Source: Spisula solida (Eukaryota; Mollusca; Bivalvia; Venerida; Mactridae). From it: a stretch of 64,000 nucleotides of DNA. The notes beneath the pieces are model-generated. The model did not search any database and was not told where the DNA came from. It was given only the letters and a program-made list of their open reading frames with translations. The position numbers and the translations under genes are program-made. Positions 59,640 through 64,000 of this stretch are shown here, piece after piece (the stretch's first letter is position 1; the number at the start of each line of letters is the position of its first letter). The stretch covers positions 45,720,734 to 45,784,733 of the forward strand of contig OX365946.1 of assembly GCA_947247005.1 (NCBI GenBank). Reading direction: 5' to 3'.

Positions 59640-61314
59640 GTACCGTTCAATTACACACCGGATTCCACATCACCACTATATTTAACTGTTTGTAGCACTT
59701 TATAAACATATTCTATAGCAATCCCATTTGTTGGCACCAAACTATAATATAATCCTGATGAAGCTTTGTCGGACCGAAACCAGTAGGTAAAATAAGTTCA
59801 AAATCCCCTGTTTGTTGACGTGTTGCTTCCCTATACACAATACTTGTTACATATAATTATAAGAATATCCAAGTTGACTTGATTGTTTAAAACAATTCAA
59901 TTTGATTATTTACTTTGATTTTAGCATAATTCAAGTTGCAATTTATTAAAATCACATTACAAATGATTTAATCCACACAGAACAGTTAACACATGCCTCG
60001 TCAGCAACAAATTCTATCAGTCTACAGTTTGACAATGAATACAGAACACTTTTCTGAATTAAAGTTGTTCTTCAATGTTTTGAATTCTAATCCTTTTATG
60101 TCGGGCACATTAAGACTTTGAACATTTGGCAATATGTTTTAACGATTCATCGGTCACTGATTTTTAAACTATAACAAAAATATGAACATTGTTTAATAAA
60201 TGTCACACTATTTGTCCACAAATGATTGAATAATTTATCATATGAAGATAAACATAGTGTTAATAGAACATGATACAGATAATATCTGTTATCAGTTGAT
60301 AGATGATTTCATTGTTTTCAGAGTATAAATAAAGATACATCCTTTCAAGTATATGTTATCAGAATAATTTCATAACCGCTCTTATAAAACCTATATTTAC
60401 TTACCTCAGAAATCAATCTATTTGTCTTGGTAACCTAATTTTCAACTTGAGGGGACCTTATTTTGATATTCAACCTACTAAGGCTGGGTTTTGGTGCAAA
60501 CCATGGTCATCATAATTCAACTAGAAACCGCAGAGACCTTCAGTGGTTAAACTATGGTCAAACTATTACTAGTGCGCTTTTATTCTGTGTTAAATATGTG
60601 CCATATTGAAACTACTCCAACACAAATATAAGTTTTGGCGCCTGAAAAAACGGAAATGCACAATTAATTAAATTACTGGACTTTACAATAGTAACGCGCC
60701 AAAACTCAGTCTTAGTGGCTCTGCCCCAATGGGGGGGCATTAACCACTATTCAACTTCAGTCGGTCTGTCTAGTGTCCATGCTGTTGCTTCATTTCAAGA
60801 CATGAATATTGTTCTTCTCCATATAAGGACTGGGGTAGTATTCACAAAGTATCTTAAGGGAAAACTTAGAATTTTCTTCAAATGATAAAATTTCCTGAAG
60901 TCTATCAGCTAAACAGGAATATAAAGAATATCATTTTTTTACATAAGTAAGAAGCACTATGTAAACAGCTACAATAATCACAAATAAAACATAGGTAATT
61001 TTTTGCTTCTTTGGAAATATGTACAACTCAATTAACTTAAGTCAAACTAGAATTGTCGGCCCGCATGGCAAAAATCATTGCAGCTAATGTTTTGCTTCAT
61101 GCACATCTACATATTCAGGCTGTTCATGACATTGTACAAATTCACTATATATTGTATCGTCCATAAAAGTAGAAAGGTCAATTCTGTCAAAAATCGTCGC
61201 AGTGCAAATTCTTTCATTTATGCACATCTACATGTTGAGGTTGTTCATCTATTGAAGTTTGAAGGAAATGTTGCAAACTGAAGGAGGAAATGTTCACTAT
61301 ATAATTATTTGCTA
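59640..61314 (-). other. upstream region of TMC
   Basis: No gene recognised. Holds a TTTTGGCGCC / GGCGCGTTAC-type imperfect inverted repeat near 60633-60710 and two imperfect tandem units (CATGCACATCTACATATTCA, TATGCACATCTACATGTTGA) at 61060-61250. Confidence 0.6.
60415..60470 (-). other. Tmc: possible 5' untranslated exon of TMC
   Basis: A strong donor TTCTGAG|GTAAGTAAA lies 0.8 kb upstream of the start codon on the minus strand. The upstream limit is unknown and no clear promoter element was found. Confidence 0.25.
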
Positions 61315-61689
61315 CCGGCCGTGCATTTTAATGGCCTTTCCTCATGTCTATCTCGTCTGAGAAACAGTAACTGTTGTACACTATACTATATTAATGCTCT
61401 CCATCTTCATTTTACTCTTCAATGAATGGGTACATTGCTTTGCATATTTTTGTCAGTCTGTGCTGTTTGATAAATCAATATATCCAGGTTGTTGATCAAT
61501 AACTCAAAAATGCTTGGCCGTAGGATCCTTAAACTTTACATGGAGGTTGATCAGCAACAAAAGATAAAAGTATTTGATTATTTTCTCTAAAAGAAATGTT
61601 TATACAGGTCAATATCCAAGTTTAAACTGATGCAAGTGCCTCAATGTGCCTCTGAGTGGTTACATGCTAGTGTATAGAAAACTAGTGCC

Positions 61690-62095
61690 AACATTAAGAA
61701 ATTTGTCATATAGTGAACATTTAGAAAATTAAATTTACCAACACTCAACTACAGGCGCAACCGCTAGGACCTAATAACTTTATTTAAAATAATTCATGGT
61801 TTTGAAGATATAGAATATCACAAGTTCTTCGAGTTTAAAATTGGCAAAACAAGAGGCCATCGTTACAAGATCGACAAGAAAGGACATAACAAATCCAAAA
61901 AGCTGAACTCATTTCCTGCTAGGTGCATAAATGCTTGTAATGACCTGAATGATAGTACAGTTTGTAGTGATACTATTGTCAGTTTTAAATTTAAACTGGA
62001 TAAACTGGAAACTTGAACGATTTAATGTTAATATCATATATCATACTCTGACTTCCAGACTCAGCACACCAAAAGTCACCAAAAGTAATAATTAT
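61690..62095 (+). pseudogene. LINE reverse-transcriptase C-terminal remnant
   Basis: The frame around 61760-62014 reads FKIIHGFEDIEYHKFFEF, TRGHRYKI, then FPARCINACNDLND and KLDKLET stop. This is the standard C-terminal end of CR1/jockey-like LINE ORF2 proteins (YKI-x-x-G, TRGH, R-x-x-N-x-W-N-x-L), with the upstream part missing. Confidence 0.75.
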
Positions 62096-63434
62096 GTATT
62101 GTATTGCTGTTTCCAGGTGGTGCTTTATGTCGATACACATCCAATGAAGGAACATCAACTCCTGTAACCAGGCAACGGAAGTTATCACAACAGACTGATC
62201 TTACCACTCTAGAAGAAGAAGATGATATGTAATGTTGTAACTGATTCAAACATGGCAGTCCGGCGAACATGTCCGGCGAAAATTTGATTTTGTCAGACAA
62301 ATTTCTGCTGGAATTAATTAGAATGTCAAGAACTTCTACGTTTTTGTGACGTTTATTTTTGATCTGACAGATTTTCAGCTTTTGTGAGTACAAATGTTGT
62401 GACATATGTTGGAACTTTCTGGAAGTCTGTTGTGTTGTGACTGCATAATGCTACTGATAGAATCCCATGACATTTTTTATGCAGATAAGTGCTTTTTTTT
62501 ACATTTCAGACATTTTTGATGTAGAAAAGTGATTCAGTTGCACATTTTAGACATTTTTTACGTAGAAAAGAGCTTTATTTTAAAATTTCAGATGCATAAA
62601 AGTGCTTTATTTGTACATTTTTTATATAGAAAAGTGCTTTATTTGTACATTTTAGACATGCTTGATGTAGAAAAGTGCTTTAATTGTACATTTTGATGTT
62701 GAAAAGTGCTTTTATTGTACATTTTGATGTAGAAAAGTGCTTTATTTGTATATTTTAGACATGTTTGATGTAGAAAAGTGCTTTATTTGTATATTTTTGA
62801 CATGTTAAAGGCTTCTGTAATCAAAGTGACAAATTTTAAGAAAAGATGCTATGCTAAACATGTTAGTGTGTATTTGCTTGCTCAACAGTGTACACATGCA
62901 CCATTATCATCAGTAATTGCATCATTTCATCCGACTTTCACGGTCTTGTTAAATAATGTTCAAGACCGTGGTTAAAGACATCAAATAAGTAATGCAGTCT
63001 AGGCTGAATGTGGTCATACTAGCCTGGCCCTGGTCCCTGAAGCATCTCAAGTAGAACTCTCAGCTCAAACTGAGATTTGGCTCAAATCAGAGTCTTAATT
63101 TGAGATAAATCTGAAGTTGGAGCTCTTGCAATTTTACTGTAATAAACTGAAGAGTAATGTTTCTGTTTTATGATGCCAGTTTTGAGCCCAGTTTCCCATG
63201 TAAATTAACATAAAACACATGAGTATATTTGGTATGGGAGTAAGCTCAGATTGAGATGCTTTGGGAGATCGGGACCTGGACACCCACTTTGAGTTCAGAA
63301 CTCTAGGTGAGCTTAAAAAAAACACACACAAACAATCAATTTGGTGCACATTTTATATATTCTATGAAATGAAATATGTAACAACCAACAATATATCTTA
63401 TTTAACTAACAACAACAATCATAAAATAATTATA

Positions 63435-63780
63435 AATCATACATGCCATGTTTCGCAGACCCCTTTGCGTGAGATTGGTGATGGAAATGCAGGAGATTTC
63501 ATTAAAATGCAGGAGATTTCCTTTGCTGAAACTTTAGACTTAAAGTATGGAAGTTTATATGCTGTTTTCACTTATCTTAATTTGATGACTATGCCATGCA
63601 TGCTTCATGTAGCAATTTAAACTAATATTTGTCATCATTTTCATAATGTAAACAAAAAATGTCAGATTCCAGTTTGTCCATGAAATGCGTGAGATTTGAT
63701 AAATTGGCCTCTGATCATGCAAGAGTAGAGTCTTAAATGCAGGAGACTCACGCATGATGCAGGAGATCTGGCATGTATGA
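63435..63780. mobile_element. MITE with CATACATGCC termini
   Basis: CATACATGCCATG and ATCTGGCATGTATG are inverted ends. The interior repeats ATGCAGGAGA. The empty site is visible in the left arm near 38205. Flanking ATAAAT suggests a 6-bp target duplication. Confidence 0.7.
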
Positions 63781-64000
63781 TAAATTATTTCTACCACAAC
63801 ATGGTAATATAAAATACCAATAAAGTATTCTCAGAATTCATACATGTACACACTGTAAATTCACAAATTTTTGTTAGGATTAAATTTCGTGGTTTTAGAC
63901 AAAAAGGCAATTTCATGGAGTCATAAAGTAGTGGATAACCAACAATGGAAGGGTAAACCAATGTTCTGTATTTGGAAGGTTGATTATCCGTGGGGATTAT

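Larger units (their letters stand above)
61315..63852 (-). repeat. right arm of the 2-kb inverted repeat pair
   Basis: Matches 38118-40125 in reverse order and orientation. Two later insertions lengthen it: a LINE tail near 61690-62095 and a MITE at 63435-63780. The arm contains a 109-codon ORF (62076-62405, minus) whose left-arm counterpart has an in-frame TAG. Confidence 0.85.

Noticed and set aside
38118..63852. Giant terminal-inverted-repeat transposon (Maverick-like) carrying TMC
   Set aside because: No integrase, polymerase or target duplication seen at the outer edges; two oppositely inserted repeats are simpler.

Overview
The window is eukaryotic: genes are split into many small exons with GT/AG introns, the sequence is AT-rich, and it is dense in minisatellites, short inverted-repeat transposons (MITEs) and tRNA-derived SINEs. 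The extracellular modules and the repeat style (GGAC-tailed elements, TTATGCCCCC and AGTCCCC termini) suggest a lophotrochozoan, most likely a bivalve mollusc. The species cannot be named from sequence alone. No rRNA gene, intact tRNA gene, CRISPR array or prokaryotic operon was seen.

Gene 1 (+ strand, from before base 1 to 35278) is the 3' part of a large modular receptor-like gene. I could place 30 exons that join in one open frame: 5793 nt, 1930 residues plus stop. Nearly all introns are phase 1, so almost every exon is a shuffleable cassette. The order is three HYR-sushi-sushi blocks, a novel cysteine module with a furin-like RKKR site, two GCC2/GCC3 (ephrin-receptor-like) repeats, a three-exon pentraxin/laminin-G-like domain, four blocks of (two EGF + one thrombospondin-1), one sushi, a second RKKR module, one GCC2/GCC3 repeat, a transmembrane helix and a short tail. 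The architecture recalls vertebrate SVEP1, but this protein is membrane-anchored and carries TSP1 repeats.

Gene 2 (- strand, 59622 down to 39996) is a TMC-family (transmembrane channel-like) gene in 18 exons, 2136 nt, 711 residues, tail to tail with gene 1. It holds the TMC signature region, the CGPFR motif and about ten membrane segments. Its inferred last exon runs into a dispersed repeat.

Between and inside the genes are several transposon families: one with clean 8-bp and others with 2-bp target duplications, four copies of a CCAAT-containing 150-bp MITE, a LINE tail, SINE heads, and two approximately 2-kb homologous repeats in opposite orientation on either side of the TMC gene (38.1-40.1 kb and 61.3-63.85 kb).

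The most unusual pattern is that four minisatellites start at, or include, authentic splice junctions: two acceptors and one donor in gene 1 and one donor in gene 2. Each unit copies a splice site with or without adjoining exon sequence, giving dozens of decoy splice sites beside the real one. A fifth case is a single dispersed copy of an exon-donor edge. This recurrent exon-edge amplification is the main candidate for something undescribed.
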